A stretch of DNA of 64,000 nt from Aphrophora alni (taxonomy: Eukaryota > Arthropoda > Insecta > Hemiptera > Aphrophoridae): positions 46,285,142-46,349,141 of the forward strand of contig OY740768.1 of the NCBI GenBank assembly GCA_963513935.1. The letters are read 5' to 3'. Both the position numbers and the translations under genes were made by a program. The notes beneath the pieces were generated by a model, which saw nothing but the letters and a program-made list of their open reading frames with translations, was not told the DNA's origin and made no database searches. Shown piece after piece: positions 50,501-57,935 of this stretch; within the stretch, counting starts at the first letter, position 1, and the number at the start of each line of letters is the position of its first letter.

Positions 50501-53500
50501 TATTATAATTTTTGAAACATCTTATAACGATTAAACAGTCTAATCAAAACCTGTATTATATTTTTTGTTTATATATTATAAATTACTACCACATCAATAT
50601 AAAGTTGTACGATCAAAACATAAATGTAACTTCGTATAGACCTACATCTAAAAACATTTCAATCTTGTCATAAAAAAATTACCGATTTTCAAAAATAATA
50701 TTAACATTATTTTTAACCCGACTGAATGTTAATTGACAATTTTCAGGTATTTTTAAAAAAATTAACATATTATTGTGTTATGTACAGTCTTATAGATTGA
50801 AACCTTCTGAATTCAATGGTGAAAACTGCAGGTCGCTATGTCAAACCGTTCTTGAGATATCGCTTGCGAAGCGAACAAAGAATTAACGTGATTACCGCTA
50901 AAAACCTTCTGGGACTTTTTTCATTTAAAAAATTCTATCTCCGTAAGTTTTTGAGGTATAATGATGAAACTTCGTATACATATAAAAAACATTTCAATCT
51001 CATCATAAAACAATTCTGAAAAAAGAATAAAACTAATCAGAACGTTCTATCTTTAACCGTTATGAAGTTATAGGACATTTTAGTAAAATCCTCCCCCCCC
51101 CCACTTTTAATAGAATTTAACTAAAATTTCTTATAACGGACATATAAATAATCATAACGAATTGAAATTTTATAGGAATGTTCACACTGACTACCTAAAC
51201 ATTTTGTGAAAATTTCATTCAATTCGAAAAATAAATGTAGATTTTATATAAATTTAGAATTGAAAACTAAAATCAAGGTGAATGTATGACTAACACATTG
51301 ATATTTTTCAGATGTAATCTTAAAGTTATGAATATATTTATATGAAACTTTCAGTACTTATATAAAATCACATGAAAAAATAAATAAAGCTAATCCGGAC
51401 TTTCTATCTCTAACCGTTTTAAAGCTATAAGGGATTTTAGTAAAATCCCCCCCCCCCACTAAAAAAATGTAAAATTTTTTTGTTAATAATGTATTCTTAT
51501 AGGAAATTAAAAAATAAAAACAATGAGACTATACACGACCTTGATGAGATTTTTAATTCTCTATAAGAACTGTTTCAATTTTTTTGTAATTAAAAAAAAT
51601 CACTCAAAAATCCACTTTTTTCCTTGATCGTCGGTTTTTACATTTTTTGAGTGAAAATTTTTAATTACAAAAATATTTAAACTTACAGTTCTTATAAAGA
51701 ATTAAAAATCTAAACAATTAAGCACAACTAGAACTCTTTACGATTATTACTTTTCAAGTTATAACGTTTTGAAAATGAAAATTATCAAATTTAGTCATTT
51801 TAAATGTAAATAACTCGAAAACTAATAAAGATACATGGTCGTGTATAATCTCATTGTTTTTATTTTTTAATTTCCTATAAGAATATATTATTAACAAAAA
51901 AATTTAATTATTTTTTTAGTGGGGGGATGTTACTAAAATCCCTTATAATTTTTAAACGGTTAGAGATAGAAAGTTGGGATTAGCTTTATTAATTTATTCA
52001 CGTGAATTTACATAAGTAGATTCAGATTCAATCCATGGATAACTGTTCAAGTTGTTGATGAAATTTTTAATAAAAGATTTTAATCAAAACCTTAACCACT
52101 GTTAAAATAAACCTAATCAATCATTTCAATATTATGATTAATATAATATATCAAATTTCAATCATATTTATTAGCACATTTAATTAAAAAAATTAAATAT
52201 TTAAAAAAATTTTATTACAAGTAAGGATAACTGACGATACATATAATAAATTATGGGTTACAATCCATAATGATATACAAACAAAGGTATGTATCTAACA
52301 TTAGATCAAATACAACACTTAGATAATTTACATATTTTCAAAAACAACATTTATTCTACACAATCTGACGCTTTCAAAAATAAAACAGATTTACAATTAA
52401 CATTTGCATTAGAACAATCAACACACTATAGATTATTTTTTAAACATAACACCATCTAAATTCTGGATATATGGTACACTTAGGCCTATAATACATCTTA
52501 GGTGTACATACGAAGTAATACTGTCAAACAAAATGTAAATTATACTTAGATATTGAATATTTATACAAATTTAACATACATATTAACGGTAATCTAATAA
52601 TAATAATAATCTGATAACAGATTATTTTTAAAAAATTATTTTTTTTGAAAATTGAATATAAACTAAATTATAATGACTCAGTCTTATTTTCTGACAACTC
52701 TCAAAAATATTCTAGACACAAAATATTTAAGAACTTAATTTTCATGGACATGACAAAATTTAAAGATTTTATTCTACATTTAAAAAAATATCTAACAGTT
52801 AACAATAAATTACAATTATATACCATACTAACTAAAAGTAATGAACATAAATTAATTTTTGATGAAATGGTATATAATAACAATCAACATTTTAGAATTC
52901 TAAATTCAAATAAATGGACTAAACAAAATCAATTGTATATTCCCGATAATGAAAATCCAACATTATTAAATTTTTATGACACGGTTAATAACACATATTA
53001 ATTTCGAAGATACAAATAATATATTTTTAAATAATGATAACACTTCAACAACATCACAACCACCAAAGACAACAAAAACAACAAATAAAAACACTACAGA
53101 AAGTATTAACCCAAATTCAATAACACCATGTAATAGAAATGTACTATAATAATAGGCGTAGGCTATATGAATATCCAGTCCCTGAAATAGATTCTAAATT
53201 AATAAATATACATATAAATAATATAATAACTGATGTAAATAACAAAATTTATCCTGGGTATATATCACAGACTAAATTCTTTGTAAGTACAGAAACTCTA
53301 ACTTTTCTTGGTTGATTATAAAGTATGTTCACGAATAAATAGAAGTCACACTAACAATAATATAACATACATAATTAATACTAATTATAAAACAATTAAT
53401 TAATGAAATATGTTATAGTATAGATTATATTAAATACATTTATATATAACTCAGAAAGAAAAGTTTCTAAAACGTGGATACCAAACACGTTATGTAGTTT

Positions 53501-56500
53501 TCGTTGAAAACACTTTGAGTCCAGGCCCGTTTTTAACCCTTGTAGCGCCCCTGGGCAAATTAAAGAGATGCGCCCCCCCCCGATTAATTCATCTTTGCCA
53601 GTTTTGGTTCGGGAGGGATTTCTCCCTTAACTCCACTGAACTCCTTTTATTTGGTGAGTCGGTAAGTCTTTCCATTATCCAGCACCTATGGACCCGCCGT
53701 GTCCCGGACTGGCAACCGGCTACTGTAAAAACTTGCAAGTATTATTAGGCCACTGCAATTACAGGCGTAGGTGTTATGATTGATGTCACATCATAACGAC
53801 CTTGTATTTTACAGTATCACGGACCACCCACCCACCCTAAAAAATAATTCTTAATTATTTCAAACGTTTATTTCTATAGGCCTACATAACCATAGCTCAT
53901 TTTATTTCAACTGTATGTTCACTTTTTAATTGAGTCTTGTAAAACAACTTTAATACTTCAACCATAATATCTCTTATTTCCTTTATACTTTCTTTCTCTT
54001 ATTACTATACTTTATATAAATTTATACATATTACCCTCATACTTTGTCCTTATATCCTATTTACATTATTGCTTTTTTTTCTAATGGTCTTTGATGTAGC
54101 AAAACTATCAATTATATCTTTGAAGTCAAGCTTCAGTGTAATATCATTCTGCGTACATAACAGCATTAAGCTATTCAGCTTTTCGTCTTTTATTGTAGAA
54201 CGATTTTATGAATGAATTTATACGAAACGAGATGATTTTTACTATGCGCGGGTGAAGAGAGGGCAAAACGAGTTTTCTGTTTCGGACGCTATTTTCTAAC
54301 CGATAAGCATGGAAATGTTACCAAATTGTTCAGAAAGATCTGAAGAATGGTTGTGCTACCATAAAATTTTGATTTTTCAGCTCTATAATTTTTTATAGTT
54401 TTTTAAATTTATAAACTTTTATCGACATATACTGCTTAAAATGGTTGAAATTTTTTCAATTAAAAAATTTTTTTTATGGCCCAAAACCCTTGCGCCCCTG
54501 GGCAAGTGCCCATGTTGCCCAGTTATAGAATCGGGCCTGTTTGAGTCGATAGTTGAATTCTTATGTTGTCCAAGCCGCTAAAAGTCTTCCTCGAGGAAAC
54601 GTTCCTTCCTTGGTAATGATATCATCAAATTGTCTTTCTCTCTGCTTTTCTGAAGTCATATTAAGTTGCTATCTATCAAAATTGGAAATTAGTCTTTCTT
54701 TCAATTTAAATTGTTCAATATTTCTCACAAACACTACTTTAGTATACCATAATGCCATCTCGCAGAAAACATGTGCACTGTTTTAATGTGTCTTGTGTAT
54801 TACTAGTCTATACATTAATTTAAAAGTTCATAGTTCAAAACACTCACATTTAACACTTGAACACAGATTTTATAGTCTCATTGTCCAAAATACATTCAAT
54901 GCTCAAAACTTTGAGTCATGTAAGCATTTGCAAATAACCACATGGTACTTTACTCTATCATACAAGAAAAAAAGGACGTCAAACATTATTGTTCACTCTA
55001 AACCACATAAATCACACTTTTACTGGTTTATCATTGTTCTACATTACAAATACTAAGGCAATTAACACGTCTGTCCATAGTGAGTGCTCCAAACTAACTG
55101 TTCTCTGTTCTCCGTTCTCCGTCTACTTCTAGAGACGCTATGAAAACGTTCTATTACATCACCCAACTTTTGCATAGTAACCAATATTCACATCACATTT
55201 ACATGAAAATATTATTAATTATTAATTCTATACTTATTCTAATTATATTAACATTTAAATATATTTCTCTGGCTATTTCTACCATTTACTTTTCTTTTAA
55301 ATTTTGATTCCTTTTTTAAATTATTAAACTTAATTTGATTAACGGCGTCTCCTTGGCATTAGCATTTTGGACCAATCACATCGTTTGTTCTTTTGTCTTG
55401 CATTGGACCAATCACATTTAAGATTCTTTTTCCTTGAATTTTGGACCAATCACGTTTCAAAGGTTCTATATCTTGTACTAAATTCAAAATAAAAATGTAC
55501 ATATTACACACATTGTTAACTTCATCAACTCTCAACATCTGGCTCATAATATCTTTTGTTAACTCATCATTAAAAACGTTTTTATGCCTCTTGACATCAT
55601 TCAACTTGTAGCCAAATTGCCTATTAGAAGTGCTGAAGAGTGGAACATGGGTTCCATTTATTTTAACTTTTGTTATAAACTCAATTGTATGAAAATTTTA
55701 TTCTTGGTTACGTTTTGAATAATACAATCATTTAGAAGGTAGGAATGCTCAATGTTTTTTTAAATTAAAAAGTTTTAGCTGTAAAGACCCGAATGTTATC
55801 GTCATCCAACCAAAGCCTAATACTTTCAATATCAACATCTGAGCATTCATCGATTTTGCCGAACATTTGAAACAAATGTTCTTCAGAAACAATCGTTTCA
55901 CTTGTTGATGTGTGAGGGATGTCTTCAGGGATTATTTCACAAACAGCAGGCCTCAATTTTTTCCACGACTTCTACAAACTTTCTGTTACATAATCCCATG
56001 TGCTAGCAACAATGTAAATGACATCTTTAATATTTATTGTTTTCAATAAATCAATAACACTTTTTTCTCTTTCTACCTCGATCTATTTACTCAAAAGCTC
56101 TTTGCGATAAACAAGCTAGATATTTAGAAGCATTCCCTGATCCAAAGGTTGCACATGGATGGGACGAGACATTAGGATGAAGAAATTTAACTTTTATTTC
56201 GCCAGTTATAAGTTCTTCTTCGCCTGGATGAGATGGGCCATTGTCATCAAACAAAATATATTTTTCTGTTAAGTTGTTTTCTTTAAGAAATATTCGTACA
56301 CCAAGAACAAAATTGTCAAAAAACCATTTAAAAAAAATAAAGCTGTCCATCCATGAACTTTTGGTTATAGTAGAACACAGGCAATGAAACAAGATTAACA
56401 TTTTTTAAAGCACAAGGATTTTTTTATTTCCCAATGCATTGCTACAAGCCATAACAGTGAGCCGATCTTTACTTTTTTGTAACCTTTGGCTAAATCCTCA

Positions 56501-57935
56501 ATCTTTGATGCTAGGCAGCATACGGTAGAAAAGTCCTATTTCATTAGTTTTATAAATTATCTGGTGGCTGTAAGTTCCTCGATCAAAATAATTTTTTCAA
56601 ACACTTTCTTTAAATGCTCACTACCCACAGAATCATTAGAGAGGCACTCACCAGTAACAGTTAATTGGCGTATGCAATAGCAATTTTAAAACGTTCTAGC
56701 CACCCGTGGCTAACTGTAAAACACGGGTCAGTGTCTAGTAGTTTTGTATTTAAACAAAAAGCTTTTTGTGCTAAAATCGGACCAGAATCAGAACATCACG
56801 TTTCACTGAGCACTATACCACAATAACAATGTATCGCCCAAGGTTTCATTTATTTGATTTTTAATTGTTCCGTGGACCTCCAAACTGTCTTATGTTATCA
56901 TTTTAAAATAAAAATCCTCAATTTCTTTTCGATTTTTCTTCCAGTCAGACCTTGTTAAAGTTCCTACCCCTATTTCAGCAGTAATTTGTTTTAGTGATTC
57001 TATCTTGACAATATTATATATTTATGGCATCTAACTTTTGTCCATTGTAAAAACAATATTTTTTCATTTTGTAGCCAATTTCACTCACTGAACTACACTA
57101 AAAATCTCCACTCTTGATAAAATGTTAGAAAACACTTTCTAATCTTGCAGCAACTTAATACTGTATTGACAGACAACTGACAAACTAATGCAGTGGTATA
57201 GTTTACAAGGAAGAGGGGGTTAGATAAAGGGCAGGACTATAGATGAAGGGCTTTCAATTCCCTTCCTCTACATAACCTAAATGTTTTTCCGCTCAAGTGA
57301 GTCGCTCAAGGTTTTAGTACTTCCACTGCTAATATGTACAAATACATACTGTATTAATTAGATTGCAATGATAATTGACCAAAGATGGCATATTGTGTTT
57401 TTACTCTATATTGAGCCAGAGTTTGAGCGTAACTTTAAACATTTAAATTAATTCGAATAATCCAGATATCACGTTAAATGAGGTCTGGATAAACACAGTT
57501 GTACTATATGTATATATTTATTAGAATATTGATGTGTTTTAACTGAACATTCAACCAATAACCTGATGTGATGAAGTAAATTTTAATTACTTAATAGTTT
57601 TTAGCAATATATATTTGGATCCTGGATTTTTAATTTCATATTTTAGCCATCATATGAAATTACTATTATTTATAAATATTTGCACTATTTTAAAATAAAA
57701 ATGATAACAAAATATTACACAAGTTAGTGTTTTGTTGTAAATATATTTTTTATGTCTCTAGGGTGATGGTGGTAGTCCCTTGGTATGTCCATCAGTAAAC
57801 AATCCATCAATCTACAGACAAGCTGGCATTGTTGCTTGGGGCATTGATTGTGGAAAAGCTACACCTGGTGTCTATGCTAATGTAGCGATGTTCAGGAACT
57901 GGCTAGATCAGAAGATAGCATCATTAAATTTATAA
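29161..57935 (+). CDS. Clip-domain serine protease homolog, PPAF2-like (five coding exons)
   Basis: Joining 29161-29597, 43208-43519, 47033-47301, 50177-50340 and 57762-57935 gives 1356 nt, exactly 452 codons with stop, with GT-AG borders and matching phases throughout. The 451-residue product has a signal peptide (1-19, [19 protein letters not shown]), a Pro/Thr-rich linker, a clip domain (about 99-160, with CICVPYYLC and YLDVCC), a cleavage site R194/I195, and a trypsin-like domain. His246 (TAAHC) and Asp296 (NDVALL) are kept, but the nucleophile site reads GDGGSP with Gly397. Asp391 keeps the trypsin-type pocket. Family knowledge: such secreted homologs are cleaved by PPO-activating proteases and serve as cofactors for prophenoloxidase activation in haemolymph melanisation. 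Intron 1 is 13.6 kb and intron 4 is 7.4 kb, both full of mobile DNA. Confidence in the class is high; the exact orthologue is not determined. Confidence 0.92.
30657..32118 (+). repeat. 5' LTR
   Basis: A 1462-bp long terminal repeat with TG..CA ends. It holds a GC-richer block near 30867-30990 that may contain promoter sequence. Short frames on both strands inside it are duplicated exactly in the 3' LTR and are not genes. Confidence 0.92.
32235..34031 (+). CDS. Coiled-coil ORF of the LTR element, probable Gag-like protein
   Basis: A 598-codon ORF. Residues 1-125 are Asn-rich and low in complexity. Residues about 150-290 form a long predicted coiled coil built of repeated F(D/E)QN(K/N)LELK-type units of roughly 11-15 residues. 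The C-terminal 110 residues are basic (RMFERRRG). No CCHC knuckle, protease or polymerase motif is visible. Position after the primer-binding site suggests a Gag-type structural role, but no Gag family match is recognised. Codon use is extremely AT-biased (AAT, TTA, GAA). The ORF is intact, which fits the youth of the insertion. Alternatives are an element-specific accessory protein. Confidence 0.6.
   Translation: MFCVKYSKVKKESEIVNVNNNDEQVGLGNQNSITTQSNSSNELFYQQGQSILDQNVDLDSNNNKANNEVDNTENLKVKKNGGVNDFDGINKVLSDSVNNNSNLVKEDQNLKKMEGTNNNNNNLRAEQVRVIEEVRVGKKLENNDQDLEIKSMFEQLMSKFDQKFEQSSLETKKESLELRQDLKQEFNIRFEQNNLEFKRDNDKKFECINNRFDQNKLELKEISNKFDQNKIEINAKLEVFNVRLEQNNVKLDKIDNDLKLSKLELRQANLDLKEAMCKKFEEMRVELKPNYVKFEQNLKMEINVMETNNKVEFELSYCEKKVEFEQINSVEGVLVENINNLDNNLNQAIAEIEINSFNEINNMSNDLIMVEDDCVNDCVQEISKIMNNGLGNKVYPETANNVEINMSSGVGIGISNLKNKVKVNNLITKVSAVYFKKQVGHKKVEFENYVMIKFKSIFQTQEQEIKSFCEKSNFKYNLESKNVEIVKEGFVLVYKNGGVRIPERTDVEIRSLDSRMFERRRGDGMHEREKEKGILSTLRDNNKGRSFVKKGSVVMTGQDKLSVWTEVFNIKDVLKNSIMYFKIFHQSGNHRKKCIIYN
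34032..37371. other. Noncoding interior of the LTR element
   Basis: 3.3 kb without long frames. A minus-strand frame at 34968-35249 is not recognised. A short near-tandem repeat with GAAATAAAGGAAATA(T/C) and CGACGATTTT occurs at 36264-36330. No pol relic could be found by eye. Confidence 0.6.
37372..38833 (+). repeat. 3' LTR
   Basis: Same length and, as far as read, identical to the 5' LTR. It is preceded by a weak purine run (TGTGGGG) in place of a long polypurine tract. Confidence 0.92.
38840..39500. repeat. Dispersed repeat family B, copy 2, split by the LTR element
   Basis: Sequence right of the LTR element matches 8135-8980, and the left part near 30096-30656 matches 8010-8135 more loosely. 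Best block: ATTATATTTAGAGGATCTG at 38878-38896. Confidence 0.5.
39500..43200. other. Rest of intron 1, noncoding
   Basis: AT-rich intron sequence. A poly(A) tract lies at 41186-41210. No bounded element or exon is seen. Confidence 0.5.
43208..43519 (+). CDS. Clip-domain SPH exon 2: end of clip domain to catalytic His
   Basis: Acceptor TTATTTAG, donor GCTGG|GTAAGA. It completes the clip domain (DNYLDVCC), carries the activation site FRITG, the FPWMVAVL strand and TAAHC with His246. Confidence 0.92.
44115..44145 (+). repeat. tRNA A-box-like segment
   Basis: GTAGCTCTACTGGCAGAGCA at 44118-44137 looks like the D-arm of a tRNA. No B box follows, so at most a SINE relic. Confidence 0.3.
44470..45078 (-). 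pseudogene. hAT transposase C-terminal relic (DUF4371/ZMYM-like)
   Basis: The minus-strand frame at 45078-44599 has [19 protein letters not shown], the usual 'R.N.....EYYR.S.F' segment of hAT-type '52 kDa repressor' proteins, then ESEHLLW and W residues of the dimerisation region. The expected 'LPV..A..E.SFS' and 'KTYL....RL' blocks appear next but in other frames with stops (KTYLKK near 44560). So the gene is broken by at least one frameshift and several stops. The N-terminal half is not recognisable. Confidence 0.6.
46341..47032. other. Intron 2 remainder
   Basis: AT-rich intron sequence with no element boundary seen. Confidence 0.4.
47033..47301 (+). CDS. Clip-domain SPH exon 3: catalytic Asp segment
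   Basis: Acceptor GATATTTTACAG, donor TTTTTG|GTAGGT. It codes for VRAGEWDT, the YNDVALL motif with Asp296, and CVASGWGKD, all standard trypsin-fold landmarks. Confidence 0.92.
47302..48340. other. Start of intron 3, noncoding
   Basis: AT-rich, with poly(A) at about 47524-47546 and a C9 run near 47715. No gene. Confidence 0.4.
48343..49790 (+). repeat. Old LTR related to the young LTR element
   Basis: The last 170 bp match the 3' part of the young LTRs in order: ACATTTCAGA, CTAAGTACAC, AAAAGAACTT..GACC..AGATAT, and the end ATTACA at 49760. This is followed by AAATGGCGTCCAA, close to a tRNA-Lys primer site. Upstream likeness is weaker (GAAAGTCAGTGTCTACTGAACC near 48670, TGTGTCTAAAAGTAAAGTGA near 48347), giving about 1.4 kb, the same length as the young LTR. 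Presence of the primer site suggests a 5' LTR left after loss of the interior. Confidence 0.5.
50177..50340 (+). CDS. Clip-domain SPH exon 4
   Basis: The phase requires entry at 50177 after TTTTGTGAAG, a weak acceptor with few pyrimidines. The donor is TGCAAG|GTAGAA. It codes for [14 protein letters not shown], and FICAGG through DTCK, with Asp391 at the base of the S1 pocket. A misread of the border by a few codons is possible, but the total frame fits only this choice. Confidence 0.85.
50341..51350. repeat. Repeat-rich start of intron 4
   Basis: The block at about 51015-51110 (CTATCTTTAACCGTTATGAAG, TTTTAGTAAAATCC then a C run) is repeated in diverged form at 51385-51460, the left arm of the following inverted repeat. 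AAACTTCGTATA blocks recur near 50628 and 50968. No gene. Confidence 0.5.
51354..52020. mobile_element. Large imperfect inverted repeat (fold-back element)
   Basis: The left arm 51354-51612 and right arm 51640-52020 are reverse complements: AAAGCTAATCC..CTTTCTATCTCTAACCG near 51388 pairs with CGGTTAGAGATAGAAAG near 51957, and TCACTCAAAAA near 51600 pairs with TTTTTTGAGTGA near 51646. The right arm has an extra segment of about 125 bp (51712-51836). The spacer is only about 30 bp. The outer ends are near GTACTTAT and its complement. No transposase; no target duplication was fixed. Confidence 0.75.
52280..53330 (+). pseudogene. Broken PrimPol-type (archaeo-eukaryotic) primase
   Basis: Successive forward segments in different frames match the PrimPol/UL52-type primase fold in order: a TFALEQ segment near 52395, a KFWIYG..TYEVI segment near 52455-52515, motif [10 protein letters not shown] near 52529 (the metal-binding DxE), motif [10 protein letters not shown] at about 52699-52722 (the SxH), motif [22 protein letters not shown] near 52855-52915, and a [10 protein letters not shown] segment near 53180. 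At least two frameshifts and internal stops break it; the longest open part is 52645-53001. No zinc-finger tail is seen. The Asn/Ile/Lys-rich composition differs from the host exons. The source may be a large DNA virus, a mobile element or a decayed host PrimPol copy; the sequence alone does not decide. It lies in intron 4 of the SPH gene. Confidence 0.7.
53514..54547. mobile_element. hAT-superfamily MITE with perfect 8-bp target duplication
   Basis: The element 53522-54539 (1018 bp) starts CAGGCCCG and ends CGGGCCTG, and is flanked by identical octamers TTTGAGTC at 53514-53521 and 54540-54547. Inside each end, CGCCCCTGGGCAA occurs in the same orientation (53546-53558 and 54493-54505). There is no transposase frame. 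The 8-bp duplication and CAGG end point to hAT; the intact ends point to fairly recent insertion. Confidence 0.85.
54548..55358. other. Intron 4, unassigned sequence
   Basis: A minus-strand frame ending near 54570 ([23 protein letters not shown]) is interrupted soon after and by the MITE insertion site. It may be a relic of an unidentified element. Otherwise nothing. Confidence 0.35.
55359..55710 (-). pseudogene. Unidentified ORF fragment in intron 4
   Basis: The minus-strand frame is open from a stop near 55706 to 55359. It has [20 protein letters not shown] followed by [18 protein letters not shown] and a tail that repeats VIGP-type units because the DNA holds three copies of TTGGACCAATCAC (55367-55379, 55403-55415, 55441-55453). 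The segment looks protein-like. I do not recognise it. It lies between the primase and pogo relics, and could belong to either insertion or to neither. Confidence 0.35.
55765..57110 (-). pseudogene. pogo/Tigger (jerky-like) transposase relic
   Basis: Read on the minus strand from about 57100: a CENP-B-type helix-turn-helix ([19 protein letters not shown]), a second DNA-binding segment ([19 protein letters not shown]), a NEIGLFY segment, [14 protein letters not shown], then [14 protein letters not shown] and the DDE motif region [16 protein letters not shown] with KFLHPNVSS, and an acidic C-terminus ending near 55765. These are the Tigger/jerky landmarks in correct order, but they sit in several frames with stops, so it is dead. 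The 5' terminal repeat is at about 57478-57507. Confidence 0.8.
57478..57507 (-). repeat. Terminal repeat of the pogo/Tigger relic
   Basis: On the minus strand: AGTACAACTGTGTTTATCC then AGACCTC, very close to the usual Tigger terminus 'CAGTACAACC..GTTTATCCGGACCTC', and next to TA. The partner end past 55765 was not found. Confidence 0.6.
57762..57935 (+). CDS. Clip-domain SPH exon 5: pseudo-catalytic GDGGSP and stop
   Basis: Acceptor TATGTCTCTAG. The exon starts GDGGSPLVC, so Gly replaces the catalytic Ser, continues through [10 protein letters not shown] and [12 protein letters not shown], and ends in TAA at 57933-57935. Confidence 0.93.
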   Translation, partial: GDGGSPLVCPSVNNPSIYRQAGIVAWGIDCGKATPGVYANVAMFRNWLDQKIASLNL

